A stretch of 64,000 bases of DNA from Streptomyces sp. Act143 (GTDB lineage: Bacteria > Actinomycetota > Actinomycetes > Streptomycetales > Streptomycetaceae): assembly GCF_003143935.1 (NCBI RefSeq), contig NZ_QFRX01000001.1, positions 9,145,403 to 9,209,402 of the forward strand, written 5' to 3'. The notes below the pieces were generated by a model. That model saw nothing but the letters and a program-made list of their open reading frames with translations, made no database searches and had not been told where the DNA came from. The position numbers and the translations under genes were made by a program. This document shows positions 8,149 to 17,127 of the stretch, one piece after another (positions within the stretch are counted from its first letter, which is position 1; the number at the start of each line of letters is the position of its first letter).

Positions 8149-8501
8149 GGTTCCCCTACCGGCAGCTGCGGCGCTTAATGGTTGGTCTACTACAAAAATC
8201 GCCACATGTCACGAGGCGGGTGGTGCCGCCTCTCGTGGTGCGGCCGATCATGACCCACCGCTTCCGGCTTGAGGCCGGCGAGCACGCTGCCGTCATGGAC
8301 GGGGTGGGCGCCCTGGCTGGTTCGAACGGCGTGATGCCCAACGGGTCCTCCGGCGGCAGCGATCAGGGGGCGACCTGCGAGTTCCGACTGCTAAACGATT
8401 ACACCAGGTGTTGGGGCCCCATCTGGCACCTGAGCCCCCGCCCAGCTGAAGGCGGTGACAACCGCAAAGCGCCTCGCCCTACCTCGGATGTATGGGACCG
8501 C
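8149..8501. other. Intergenic region, no supported gene
   Basis: Roughly 350 bases upstream of the membrane-protein gene. It should contain that gene's promoter. No domain-bearing frame or clear repeat was found. Confidence 0.35.
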
Positions 8502-8987
8502 TCAGCTCGTTGTCGAGGAGTGACCGTCGTCCGTTCTCGCACTTGATTCGGATGCCGCCTCTTCGGCGTCCTGCCCTCCATCTTGGTTTCCTTGACCTGT
8601 CGCGGATGGTTCTTGCAGCACAATCTTCTCCTCGGCGACGGCGGCCTTCTCTACGCTTTCCATCAGGGTCGACAGGGCGGTGACGTTCAGCGGCTGTGCG
8701 AGTCGTTCCAGCACTTCAGCTGTATTGGGCCTGTCCTCCACGATGTCCGGTGCGGCACCCTCTCCTGGCGTGAAATTGAGGTCAAGAGCGTGCAACGGGA
8801 TTTCCCTGCCTCGGCGGTCAGCCTTCTGAGCATGGGACTTGTCGATCCGTCGGCGCCAGACAGGCGGTGCCCGTCCATGGAGTCGTGGGGCGACGCGTCG
8901 AGAGGCACTATGCAGACTGCTGTTCCCCTGGTGTCCAGGGGGCGGGCGGGGAGACAGCCTCCTATGCGGAGTCATGGACAATTCCAC
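8502..8987 (-). CDS. Possible hypothetical protein, start uncertain
   Basis: The C-terminal two thirds read like a real, acidic soluble protein (for example LDLNFTPGEGAAPDIVEDR and NVTALSTLMESVEKAAVAEE) with a disordered end. The first 50 residues are Arg/Pro-rich and look like out-of-frame DNA. The gene may begin internally or be a fragment of an island gene. No family is recognised. Confidence 0.35.
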   Translation of the reverse strand: MELSMTPHRRLSPRPPPGHQGNSSLHSASRRVAPRLHGRAPPVWRRRIDKSHAQKADRRGREIPLHALDLNFTPGEGAAPDIVEDRPNTAEVLERLAQPLNVTALSTLMESVEKAAVAEEKIVLQEPSATGQGNQDGGQDAEEAASESSARTDDGHSSTTS

Positions 8988-9143
8988 TGGCGCGATGGTT
9001 GATGTGAGAACGCGACGTGCGGTCCGTGGTGGATCAGGTGCCTCCAGGCGTTAGCGTGGTGGGTGCCGGCGCGGGGTTCTCGTGCTGGCTTGTGCTGGTT
9101 TTTGGGGCGTCGTCGAGAGAAACACGCAGGTCAGAGTCGTTTC

Positions 9144-10307
9144 ATGAGAGTGCTGCACACTTCCGACTGGCATCTCGGCCGGGCGTTCCACCGGGTCAAC
9201 ATGCTCGGGGCGCAGGCCGAGTTCGTCGGCCACCTCGTCGCGACCGTGCGGGAGCGCGGCGTGGACGCCGTGGTCGTGTCGGGGGATGTGTACGACCGGG
9301 CCGTGCCGCCGCTGGCCGCGGTCGAGCTGTTCGACGACGCCCTGCACCGCCTCGCCGACCTTGGCGTGCCGACGGTGATGATCTCCGGCAACCACGACTC
9401 GGCCCGTCGGCTCGGAGTGGGCGCCGGGCTCATCGACCGCGCCGGCATCCATCTGCGGACCGAGCCGACGGCGTGCGGGACGCCGGTGGTGCTCCAGGAC
9501 GCCTTCGGCGACGTGGCCTTCTACGGCCTGCCGTATCTCGAACCCGCCTTGGTGAAGGACGAGTTCGGCGTGGAGAAGGCGGGGCACGAGGCCGTGCTCG
9601 CCGCCGCCATGGACCGCGTCCGTGCCGACCTCGCCACCCGCGCGCGCGGCACCCGCTCCGTCGTCCTCGCGCACGCCTTCGTCACCGGCGGCGAGGCCAG
9701 CGACAGCGAGCGGGACATCACGGTCGGCGGGGTGGCCGCCGTCCCGTCCGGCGTCTTCGACGGCGTCGACTACGCGGCGCTCGGGCATCTGCACGGCTGC
9801 CAGACCATCACCGACCGCGTCCGCTACTCCGGCTCCCCGCTGCCGTACTCCTTCTCCGAGGCCGACCACCGCAAGAGCATGTGGCTCGTCGACCTGGACG
9901 CCGAGGGCGCGGTGACCGCCGAGCGTGTCGACTGCCCGGTGCCGCGCGCGCTGGCCCGGGTGCGCGGCACGCTGGAGGAGCTGCTGGCCGACCCCGAGCT
10001 CGCCCGGCACGAGGAGGCGTGGGTCGAGGCGACACTCACCGACACCGTCCGCCCCGCCGACCCCATGGCCCGCCTCACCGAGCGCTTCCCGCACACCCTC
10101 AGTCTCGTCTTCGCCCCCGAGCGTGCCCCGGACGACCCCGAGGTGTCCTACGCCAGGCGGCTCGCTGGGCGCAGCGACCAGGAGATCGCCGAGGACTTCG
10201 TGGCCCATGTGCGAGGGGCGGGGCCCGACACGGACGAACAGGGCGTGCTGCGGGACGCGTTCGACGCGGTGCGGGCGGACGAGGCCGTGCGGGAGGTGGC
10301 GCGGTGA
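9144..10307 (+). CDS. sbcD: Exonuclease SbcD subunit
   Basis: A 387-residue Mre11-type metallophosphoesterase, the nuclease half of SbcCD, which trims DNA hairpins and blocked ends during repair. The five motifs are in order: MRVLHTSDWHLG, SGDVYDRAVP, ISGNHDS, VLAHAF and LGHLHGCQ, holding the metal-binding Asp/His residues. The C-terminal capping domain is present. I chose the ATG at 9144 because the protein then begins exactly at motif I, as family members do. The stop overlaps the sbcC start by four bases (GTGA). Confidence 0.96.
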   Translation: MRVLHTSDWHLGRAFHRVNMLGAQAEFVGHLVATVRERGVDAVVVSGDVYDRAVPPLAAVELFDDALHRLADLGVPTVMISGNHDSARRLGVGAGLIDRAGIHLRTEPTACGTPVVLQDAFGDVAFYGLPYLEPALVKDEFGVEKAGHEAVLAAAMDRVRADLATRARGTRSVVLAHAFVTGGEASDSERDITVGGVAAVPSGVFDGVDYAALGHLHGCQTITDRVRYSGSPLPYSFSEADHRKSMWLVDLDAEGAVTAERVDCPVPRALARVRGTLEELLADPELARHEEAWVEATLTDTVRPADPMARLTERFPHTLSLVFAPERAPDDPEVSYARRLAGRSDQEIAEDFVAHVRGAGPDTDEQGVLRDAFDAVRADEAVREVAR

Positions 10308-13300
10308 GACTGCACCGGCTCGACCTGACCGCCTTCGGCCCCTTCGGCGGCTCCCAGAGCGTCGACTTCGACGAGTTGTCCGCCGCCGGGCTCTTCCTCC
10401 TCCACGGACCGACCGGCGCGGGCAAGACCTCCGTCCTCGACGCCGTCTGCTACGCGCTGTACGGCTCGGTCCCCGGCGCCCGCCAGACCGGCCAGGGCCT
10501 CACCCTGCGCAGCGACCACGCCGCGCCCGGCACCCGCACCGAGGTCCGCCTCGAACTCACCGTCGCCGGACGCCGGTTGGAGGTCACCCGCCAGCCGCCC
10601 TGGGAACGCCCCAAGAAGCGCGGCTCCGGCAGCACCCTCGACAAGGCCCAGAGCTGGCTGCGCGAGTACGACGCCCAGGCCGGCGCCTGGAAGGACCTCA
10701 GCCGGTCCCACCAGGAGATCGGCGAGGAGATCACGCAGCTCCTCGGCATGAGCCGCGAGCAGTTCTGCCAGGTCGTGCTGTTGCCCCAGGGCGACTTCGC
10801 CCGTTTCCTGCGCGCGGACGCCGAGGCGCGCGGCCGGTTGCTGGGCCGCCTCTTCGACACCCACCGTTTCGCCGAGGTCGAGAAGCGGCTCGCCGAGCGC
10901 CGCCGCGCCACCGAGGCGCAGGTCCGTGACGGGGACACCGAGCTGCTCGCCGACGCGCACCGCATGCAGCAGGCGGCGGGCGATGCCATGGCACTGCCGG
11001 ACGCGGCTCCGGGGGAGCCGGGGCTGGCCGACGCCGTCATGAGCGCCGCCGCCGTCGCCCGCAGCACCGCGCGCGAACAGCTCACCATCGCCCACAGCCG
11101 CCTCACGGCCGCCGAGTCCGCGCAGGCCGCCGCCGAGCGCGCGCTGGCCGACGTACGCGAACTGGCCCGGCTCCAGCAGCGGTTCGAGGAGGCGCGGCGG
11201 CGGGCCGCACTGATGGAGGAGCGGTCCGACGGCTACCGCCAGGCCCTGGCGCGCATGGAGCGGGCCCGCAAGGCCGAGGCCGTGGCACCCGCGCTGGAGC
11301 TCAGGGAGGCCGCCGACGCCGAGCACGGCCGGGCGGCGGCCGCCGAGGCACGCACGCGTGCCCTGCTGCCGGACACCTTCGCGGACGCCGGGGCGGCCGG
11401 GCTCGCCTCCGCCGCCCGCCGGACCGCCGAGGAGCTGGGCGGGCTGGAGTCGGCGCGGCGGGCCGAGCAGCGGCTGGCCGACCTGGTCGCGGAGCGGGCC
11501 GGGCTCGACCGGCAGGAGCGTGCCGACGACGACGTGCTGCGCGAGGCGGACGACTGGCTCGCCGGGTGGGAGGCGACCCGCGCCGGGCTCCAGGCCCGCA
11601 TCGACTCCGCGCAGGAGGCCGCGACCCGGGCCGAGCAGCTCTCGGTGCAGCGCGAGCCCGCACAGAAGCGGCTGGCCGCGGCCCGGATGCGGGACCAGCT
11701 GGCCGGTGACACCGACACGGTCGCCGCGCAGGTCCGCCGCGCCGAGGACGAGGCGCTGACGCTCAAGGCGCGCTGGCTGGAGGTCAGGGAACAGCGGCTC
11801 AACGGCATCGCCGCCGAACTCGCCGCCCAGCTCAAGGGCGGCGAGCCCTGCGCCGTCTGCGGGGCCACCGAACACCCGGCCCCGGCCCGCAAGGACGCCG
11901 GGCACGTCGACCGGGAGGCGGAGGAGCGGGCGCTGACCGCCTACCAGCAGGCGGAGGAACGCCACAGCGAGCAGGAACGGCGCCTGGGCGTCGTACGGGA
12001 GGCGCTCGCCGCCGCCACCGCGGAGGCCGGTGACGCGGCCACCGGGCAACTCGCTGACGGGGCAGAGGAGTTGGAGCGGCTTTACGCCGATGCCCGCCGC
12101 GCGGCCTCGGCCCTGCACCCCGCGCAGGAGGAACTGCGCCGGGCCGAGCAGGAGCACGAGCGGCGTACCGCGCTGCGGCAGGAGGCGGCGGTGCGAGCCG
12201 CCGCCCGGGTCGGGCACCGCGACCGCCTGGACCGTGAACGGGCCGCGCTGGAGGCGGAGTTGGCGCAGGCCCGCGGGGACCTCGACAGCGTCGCCGCGCG
12301 CGCCGGGCAACTGGAGGGGCAGGTCGCACTGCTCACCGACGCCGCCGACGCGGCCCGCGTCGCCGAGGACACCGCCCAGCGGCTCAAGGACGCCGACGCC
12401 CGGCTGGCCGACGCCGCGTTCCGGGCCGGCTTCGACACCCCGCAGGCCGCGGCCGACGCCCTGCTCGACGACGCGGCTCACCGGGACCTCCAGCGGCGGC
12501 TCGACGACTGGCAGGCGCAGGAGGCCGCCGTACGGGCCGTCCTCGCCGAGACCGACACCGCGGCCGCCGCCCAGCAGCCGCCCGCCGGCCTCGCCGCCGC
12601 CGAGCGGGGTGCGGCCCTCGCCGCCCAGCGGGTGCGCGAGGCGGCCTCCGCGCGCGACGCCGCCGCCCGGCGCTGCGCCGACCTCGACCGGCTCTCCGCG
12701 CGCGCGGCCGTCTCCGTGCGCCGGCTCGCCCCGCTGCGCGAGGAATACGACCGGGTGGCCCGCCTCGCCTCGCTCACCGCGGGCACTTCGGCGGACAACG
12801 AACGCAAGATGCGCCTGGAGTCCTATGTGCTGGCGGCGCGGCTGGAACAGGTGGCCGCCGCCGCGACCGTCCGGCTGCTGCGGATGTCCTCCGGCCGCTA
12901 CACCCTCGTCCACTCCGACGACCGGGCCGGACGCGGCCGCAGCGGGCTCGGGCTGCATGTGGTCGACGCCTGGACCGGGCGGGAGCGGGACACCGCCACG
13001 CTGTCGGGCGGCGAGACCTTCTTCGCCTCGCTCGCCCTCGCCCTAGGCCTCGCGGACGTCGTCACCGACGAGGCGGGCGGGGTCCGCCTCGACACGCTCT
13101 TCATCGACGAGGGCTTCGGCAGCCTCGACGACCAGACGCTCGACGAGGTGCTCGACGTGCTCGACTCGCTGCGGGAGCGGGACCGCAGCGTCGGGATCGT
13201 GAGCCATGTGGCCGACCTGCGGCGGCGCATCCACGCGCAGTTGGAGGTCGTGAAGGGCAGGGCCGGGTCGGCGCTGCGGGTGCGGTCAGCGGCCCAGCGG

Positions 13301-13318
13301 TCGGCGCGGCAGGGGTGA
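10304..13318 (+). CDS. sbcC: Exonuclease SbcC subunit (SMC-like ATPase)
   Basis: A 1004-residue Rad50-type ATPase partner of SbcD. The N-terminus reads VRLHRLDLTAFGPFGG and carries Walker A GPTGAGKTS. Long Ala/Arg/Glu-rich coiled-coil arms follow, separated by the zinc hook CAVCG. The C-terminal half has signature LSGGETFFASLALALG and Walker B DTLFIDEGFGSLDD. The GTG start at 10304 lies inside the sbcD stop, so translation is coupled. The 3' end overlaps the convergent AsnC-type gene by 33 bases. Confidence 0.96.
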   Translation: MRLHRLDLTAFGPFGGSQSVDFDELSAAGLFLLHGPTGAGKTSVLDAVCYALYGSVPGARQTGQGLTLRSDHAAPGTRTEVRLELTVAGRRLEVTRQPPWERPKKRGSGSTLDKAQSWLREYDAQAGAWKDLSRSHQEIGEEITQLLGMSREQFCQVVLLPQGDFARFLRADAEARGRLLGRLFDTHRFAEVEKRLAERRRATEAQVRDGDTELLADAHRMQQAAGDAMALPDAAPGEPGLADAVMSAAAVARSTAREQLTIAHSRLTAAESAQAAAERALADVRELARLQQRFEEARRRAALMEERSDGYRQALARMERARKAEAVAPALELREAADAEHGRAAAAEARTRALLPDTFADAGAAGLASAARRTAEELGGLESARRAEQRLADLVAERAGLDRQERADDDVLREADDWLAGWEATRAGLQARIDSAQEAATRAEQLSVQREPAQKRLAAARMRDQLAGDTDTVAAQVRRAEDEALTLKARWLEVREQRLNGIAAELAAQLKGGEPCAVCGATEHPAPARKDAGHVDREAEERALTAYQQAEERHSEQERRLGVVREALAAATAEAGDAATGQLADGAEELERLYADARRAASALHPAQEELRRAEQEHERRTALRQEAAVRAAARVGHRDRLDRERAALEAELAQARGDLDSVAARAGQLEGQVALLTDAADAARVAEDTAQRLKDADARLADAAFRAGFDTPQAAADALLDDAAHRDLQRRLDDWQAQEAAVRAVLAETDTAAAAQQPPAGLAAAERGAALAAQRVREAASARDAAARRCADLDRLSARAAVSVRRLAPLREEYDRVARLASLTAGTSADNERKMRLESYVLAARLEQVAAAATVRLLRMSSGRYTLVHSDDRAGRGRSGLGLHVVDAWTGRERDTATLSGGETFFASLALALGLADVVTDEAGGVRLDTLFIDEGFGSLDDQTLDEVLDVLDSLRERDRSVGIVSHVADLRRRIHAQLEVVKGRAGSALRVRSAAQRSARQG

Positions 13319-13732
13319 GGAGTAGACGACGCTCGTCGTCACCGCGCCCAGCGCGCCGATCTTCCCCGACACCTCCTCCAGGTGCCGCATCGACCGGGCG
13401 GTGACCTTGATGACGAAGCAGTCGTCGCCGGTGACGTGGTGCGCCTCCAGGATCTCCGGCGTCGCCTCCAGCAGGTCGTGGAACGGCTTGTAGTTGCCGT
13501 TCGGGTAGCGCAGCCGCACGAACGCCAGGATCGGCAGCCCCAGCCGGTCCGGGTCGACGACCGCCGCGTACCCCTGGATCACGCCCGCCTCCTCCAGTCG
13601 GCGCACCCGTTCGGTGACCGCGCTCGGCGACATGGACACGGCGCGGGCGAGCTCGGCGAAGCTGGCCCGGCCCTCCCGCTGGAGGACGTCGAGAATGCGC
13701 CAGTCCGTGGCGTCCGGGGAAAACTCGGTCAT
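13286..13732 (-). CDS. Lrp/AsnC family transcriptional regulator
   Basis: 148 residues. The N-terminal winged helix-turn-helix contains RASFAELARAVSMSPSAVTERVRRLEE; the C-terminal half is the RAM (ACT-like) ligand-binding and oligomerisation domain with EAHHVTGDDCFVIKV. Such proteins sense amino acids. The divergent gene upstream is the rhodanese at 13890, 157 bases away, and is the natural candidate target. The 3' end overlaps sbcC tail to tail. Confidence 0.92.
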   Translation of the reverse strand: MTEFSPDATDWRILDVLQREGRASFAELARAVSMSPSAVTERVRRLEEAGVIQGYAAVVDPDRLGLPILAFVRLRYPNGNYKPFHDLLEATPEILEAHHVTGDDCFVIKVTARSMRHLEEVSGKIGALGAVTTSVVYSSPLPRRPLGR

Positions 13733-13889
13733 GTCGGAGAGATACCAGGGGAATCACCGGCGGATCAAATGGAACGCCGGGGATCGCCACTTCAGTGACG
13801 TGATCGGCCCCCGTAGATTTCTGGGTGCGGGGAGGGCGACGAGGCCCGCCGAGAAGCCCCGCGCGTCGTGTCAGGGAAAGGCCAAGAGC

Positions 13890-14375
13890 ATGAGCAGCGT
13901 CAGCACGCACACCGTCAACCCCGTCCTGCGGGTCGCCCCCGCGGCCCCGGCCGAGGCTGCCGCCTACTTCCGTGCGAGCCTCGTCTTCCACGCCGACGTC
14001 TCCGACGTCGCCGCCGCGCTCTCGGTCGAGGGCGACCCCGGCTTCGTCGTCCTCGACTCCCGCTCCACCGAGGCCTGGGACCAGGGCCACATCCCCGGCG
14101 CGGTCCACCTGCCGACCGCCCTCATCCCCGAGCAGGCCGAACAGCTCCTCGACAAGTCCGTGCCGGTCGTGACGTACTGCTGGGGCCCCGGCTGCAACGG
14201 CGCCACCCGTTCCGCGCTCGCCCTCGCCGAACTCGGCTACCAGGTCAAGGAGATGCTCGGCGGCTTCGAGTACTGGGCCCGCGAAGGCTTCGAGTACGAG
14301 ACCTGGGAGGGCAGGCAGCGCCGCGACGCCGACCCGCTGACGGCGCCGGTGGACGCGGAGGACTGCGGCTGCTGA
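13890..14375 (+). CDS. Rhodanese-like sulfurtransferase domain protein
   Basis: 161 residues, one rhodanese domain. Conserved features are VVLDSRSTEAWDQGHIPGAV and the active loop TYCWGPGCNGATRSA, where Cys97 is the likely persulfide carrier. Residues near the end include a Cys pair (EDCGC), a possible metal or redox site. Divergent from an Lrp/AsnC regulator, as similar rhodanese genes often are in Streptomyces. A strong hairpin terminator follows at 14413-14452. Confidence 0.9.
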   Translation: MSSVSTHTVNPVLRVAPAAPAEAAAYFRASLVFHADVSDVAAALSVEGDPGFVVLDSRSTEAWDQGHIPGAVHLPTALIPEQAEQLLDKSVPVVTYCWGPGCNGATRSALALAELGYQVKEMLGGFEYWAREGFEYETWEGRQRRDADPLTAPVDAEDCGC

Positions 14376-14412
14376 GCCGGGGGTCGCATCGCGGCCGAAC
14401 GGCAGCGGCGCC

Positions 14413-14452
14413 GGGCCTGCCGCCGCTGCCGGCTGACAGCGGCGGCAGGCCC
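14413..14452 (+). terminator. Terminator hairpin after the rhodanese gene
   Basis: A perfect 16-bp stem (14413-14428 with 14437-14452) and an 8-base loop, without a long T-tract, as is common in Streptomyces. It lies 38 bases past the rhodanese stop. Confidence 0.85.
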
Positions 14453-14515
14453 GTTGCCCCTGCTGAACGCCAGGGGATCCAGGCCCGCTGCCCCTGCTGA
14501 GTGCCAGAGGATCCA
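14448..14515. repeat. Two tandem 34-bp imperfect repeats
   Basis: GGCCCGTTGCCCCTGC... at 14448-14481 is repeated with three substitutions plus a two-base difference at 14482-14515; both units end in GGATCCA. A third, more diverged copy may follow to about 14550. They lie just past the rhodanese terminator and before the Imm21 gene. Confidence 0.7.
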
Positions 14516-14602
14516 TGCCTGGCACCGCCGCTGAATGGCAGATTCCGGATCTTCCGGTGAACGGACGACGCGGACTGTCATGTACCAGGTAGATTCCGCG
14601 CC

Positions 14603-15121
14603 ATGGTGCGATACGCGGAGCCGGGCGTGGCGGAGTGGGTCGAGTCGGGTGGCGGGCCGCTGATAGCGGTTCCGGAGACCGTGCTGCCGTTCTGGGCGGG
14701 CGCCGACGGCGACGAGACGGCCTCGGACTACGACCGGGCCTGCGAGGTCGACGGGTACGTGGGCCTGCTGCCCGTCGGCGACAGCGCGGCCCTGGTGCTC
14801 GGCGACGAGCCCGCCTCCACCACGTATCTCCCGGACCGCGGCCTCTTCGTACGGTGGTCGGCGGCGGAGTCCGAGGAACAACTGCTCGCCGAGGTGCCGG
14901 CGGCGCTGGACGCGGCCGTGTGGGGACCGGAGGTCGCCTGGAACGTACCCGGACCGGTCCTGCTGTTCGACGCCGCCTGGCCGGGAACCGACTCCCTGCG
15001 CACGGACCACGTCTGGATCGCCCTCGACCCCGGCCGCTACGCGGTGCGCGCGGCACATGTGCGGCCGGGACCGGAGACGTGGCTGGGCCTGGTCCAGCTG
15101 AGGCCGCTGGCATACGGCTAG
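14603..15121 (+). CDS. Imm21-family immunity-like protein
   Basis: 172 residues matching what I know of immunity protein 21 family members: WVESGGGPLIAVPE near the start, YDRACEVDGYVGLLPVGD, then LVLGDEPASTTYLPD and PVLLFDAAWPG. Imm21 proteins are predicted to neutralise polymorphic toxins, but in actinobacteria they are often orphans; no toxin is nearby here. Soluble, no signal peptide. Start at ATG 14603. Confidence 0.8.
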   Translation: MVRYAEPGVAEWVESGGGPLIAVPETVLPFWAGADGDETASDYDRACEVDGYVGLLPVGDSAALVLGDEPASTTYLPDRGLFVRWSAAESEEQLLAEVPAALDAAVWGPEVAWNVPGPVLLFDAAWPGTDSLRTDHVWIALDPGRYAVRAAHVRPGPETWLGLVQLRPLAYG

Positions 15122-15240
15122 GCGTGTTGACCGGGTAGGTCGGTGACGCGGCTGCCCCGCGACGCCCGGCACGCACCCTCGCCGCACAACCGGCCCTGGC
15201 CGGTGATTCCCGTGCGCCGCGCGGGAGGGTTCCCCATCAT

Positions 15241-15387
15241 GGTCGTCCATGCCCCGCCTTCCGCATCCCCGCCGGACGCTGGGGGATGCCCGACGACCCG
15301 GCCCGCCTCATCGCCTGGCTCGCGACGGACGAGGCGGGCTGGATCACGGGACAGGTGATCGACTCCGAGGGCGGCTTCCGGCGCTGA
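15241..15387 (+). pseudogene. C-terminal remnant of a short-chain dehydrogenase
   Basis: The + frame reads RIPAGRWGMPDDPARL then IAWLATDEAGWITGQVIDSE and GGFRR before the TGA at 15385-15387. This is the standard C-terminal end of SDR oxidoreductases of the 3-ketoacyl-ACP reductase type (a PEDVARL-like helix followed by WITGQVI and EGG). The Rossmann fold and catalytic Tyr/Lys are absent, so only a fragment remains. The stop codon sits in the loop of the following hairpin. Confidence 0.75.
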
Positions 15388-15401
15388 CGCCGGAAGCCGC
15401 C
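15370..15401. terminator. Bidirectional terminator hairpin
   Basis: A perfect 14-bp stem (15370-15383 with 15388-15401) and a CTGA loop. It serves the leftward DUF885 gene that ends at 15409 and once served the SDR gene whose last codons form the left arm. Confidence 0.88.
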
Positions 15402-15408
15402 TCCCGGT

Positions 15409-17094
15409 CTACAGCTGTGCCAGCTCGTCGACCAGGTCGTCCAGGCCCAGCGAACCCTGCGACAGGGCAGCCATGTGCCACGCCTTGAGGTCGAACGCGT
15501 CGCCGTGCCGCTGCCGGGCCTTCTCCCGGCCCAGCAGCCAGGCCCGCTCGCCCAGCTTGTAGCCGATGGCCTGGCCCGGGATCGTCAGATAGCGGGTCAG
15601 CTCGCTCTCCACGAAGTCCGCCGGACGGCTGCTGTGCGCGCCGAAGAACTCCTCGGCCAGCTCCGGCGTCCAGCGTTCGCCCGGGTGGAAGGGCGAGTCG
15701 GCCGGGATCTCCAGCTCCAGGTGCATGCCGATGTCCACGATCACCCGCGCCGCCCGCATCATTTGCGCGTCGAGGTAACCGAGCCGCTGCTCCGCGTCCG
15801 TGAGGAAGCCGAGCTCGTCCATCAGGCGCTCCGCGTACAGCGCCCAGCCCTCGGCATTGGCGCTGACGATGCCGATCGTGGCCTGGTAGCGGGAGAGGCT
15901 GTCGGCGACGTGCGCCCACTGCGCCAGCTGGAGGTGATGACCCGGGACACCCTCGTGGTACCAGGTCGAGACCAGGTCGTAGGCGGGAAAGCTGGTCTGT
16001 CCCATCGTCGGCAGCCAGGTGCGGCCGGGCCGGGAGAAGTCCTCCGACGGGGGCGTGTAGTACGGCGCCGCCGCACCGCCGGGCGGGGCGATCCGCGCCT
16101 CCACCCGCCGTACCCGCTCGGCCAGTTCGAAGTGCGTGCCGTCCAGCGACTCGATCGCCTGGTCCATCAGGCCCTGGAGCCACACGCGGACCTCTTCGAC
16201 GCCCTCGATGCGGGTGCCGTGCTCGTCGAGGTGCTTGAGCGCCACCCACGGCGTCTCGGCACCCGGCAGGATCTTCTCCGCCTCCTGCTTCATCTCGCCG
16301 AGCAGCCGGTGGAACTCGGACCAGCCGTACGCGTACGCCTCGTCCAGATCGAGGTCCGTGCCGTTGAAGTAGCGCGACCAGCGGGCGTAGCGCTCCCGGC
16401 CGGCGGTGTTCGAGGAGCCCTCGATCGTCGGCGCGTACACGTCGCGCATCCAGTCCCGCAGCTCCACGACCGCTGCGGTCGCGGCGCGCGCGGCCTCGTC
16501 CAGCTCGGCGCGCAGCGCGTCGGGGCCGTCCGCCGCGAAGTCCTCGAACCAGCCGCGCCCCTCCCCGGTGTCCGCCCACTCCGTCAACTGCTCCACGAAG
16601 GTGGCCGTCGGGCGCGGCGCCGCGTACAGCTTGCGCTCCAGACCGAGGGCGAGGGACTCGCGGTAGCCGGCGAACGCGGCCGGCACGGCCCGCAGCCGCT
16701 CGGCGATCGCCGCCCAGTCCTCGTCGGTCTCGCTCGGCGTCACGGTGAACACCTCACGCACCGAGTGCGCGGCCGTCGCCATGTTGCCGACCGAGCGCAG
16801 TCCTTCGTCCGCGTCGTGCACGGCGAGTTCCGCGGTGAGCCGCTCGCGCAGCAGACGGGCGCAGCGCCGCTCGATGTCACGGTCCGCGCCGGGCTGCCGT
16901 TCGGCCTCGTCGAGGCGGGCGAGCGTGGCCCGTTGAAGCTCGGCGAGCTTCTCCTGGCCCGCGGGTGAGGTGTCGGGAAGGCGGCTCGAACTCTCCTTCA
17001 TGCCGAGGTAGGTGCCGGTGACCGGGTCGAGGGCGATCAGGGCGTCGACGTAGGCGTCGGCGACCTCACGGGGCAGGCTGTTGGTCTGTGACAT
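15409..17094 (-). CDS. DUF885 family metallopeptidase-like protein
   Basis: 561 residues, all-helical. The zinc-site signature HEGVPGHHLQ is followed by EGWALYAERLMDELG, the glutamate ligand region typical of DUF885, a family related to gluzincin peptidases. Family members in actinobacteria are about 560 residues, so it is full length. No signal peptide; probably cytosolic. I chose MSQTNS at 17094, with GAGG nine bases upstream, over two ATGs at 17103 and 17109. Its substrate is unknown. Confidence 0.88.
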   Translation of the reverse strand: MSQTNSLPREVADAYVDALIALDPVTGTYLGMKESSSRLPDTSPAGQEKLAELQRATLARLDEAERQPGADRDIERRCARLLRERLTAELAVHDADEGLRSVGNMATAAHSVREVFTVTPSETDEDWAAIAERLRAVPAAFAGYRESLALGLERKLYAAPRPTATFVEQLTEWADTGEGRGWFEDFAADGPDALRAELDEAARAATAAVVELRDWMRDVYAPTIEGSSNTAGRERYARWSRYFNGTDLDLDEAYAYGWSEFHRLLGEMKQEAEKILPGAETPWVALKHLDEHGTRIEGVEEVRVWLQGLMDQAIESLDGTHFELAERVRRVEARIAPPGGAAAPYYTPPSEDFSRPGRTWLPTMGQTSFPAYDLVSTWYHEGVPGHHLQLAQWAHVADSLSRYQATIGIVSANAEGWALYAERLMDELGFLTDAEQRLGYLDAQMMRAARVIVDIGMHLELEIPADSPFHPGERWTPELAEEFFGAHSSRPADFVESELTRYLTIPGQAIGYKLGERAWLLGREKARQRHGDAFDLKAWHMAALSQGSLGLDDLVDELAQL

Positions 17095-17127
17095 GCGGCC
17101 CATCCTCATACGAGGACATGCCGCACG

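Noticed and set aside
8310..8340. GGTTCGAAC resembling a tRNA T-loop
   Set aside because: No T-stem pairing, no acceptor stem or anticodon arm around it; not a tRNA or attachment site.
9051..13230. Very long minus-strand open frames opposite sbcD and sbcC
   Set aside because: They are antisense shadows caused by high GC at third codon positions; no domains and no ribosome sites, while the + strand has clear SbcDC motifs.
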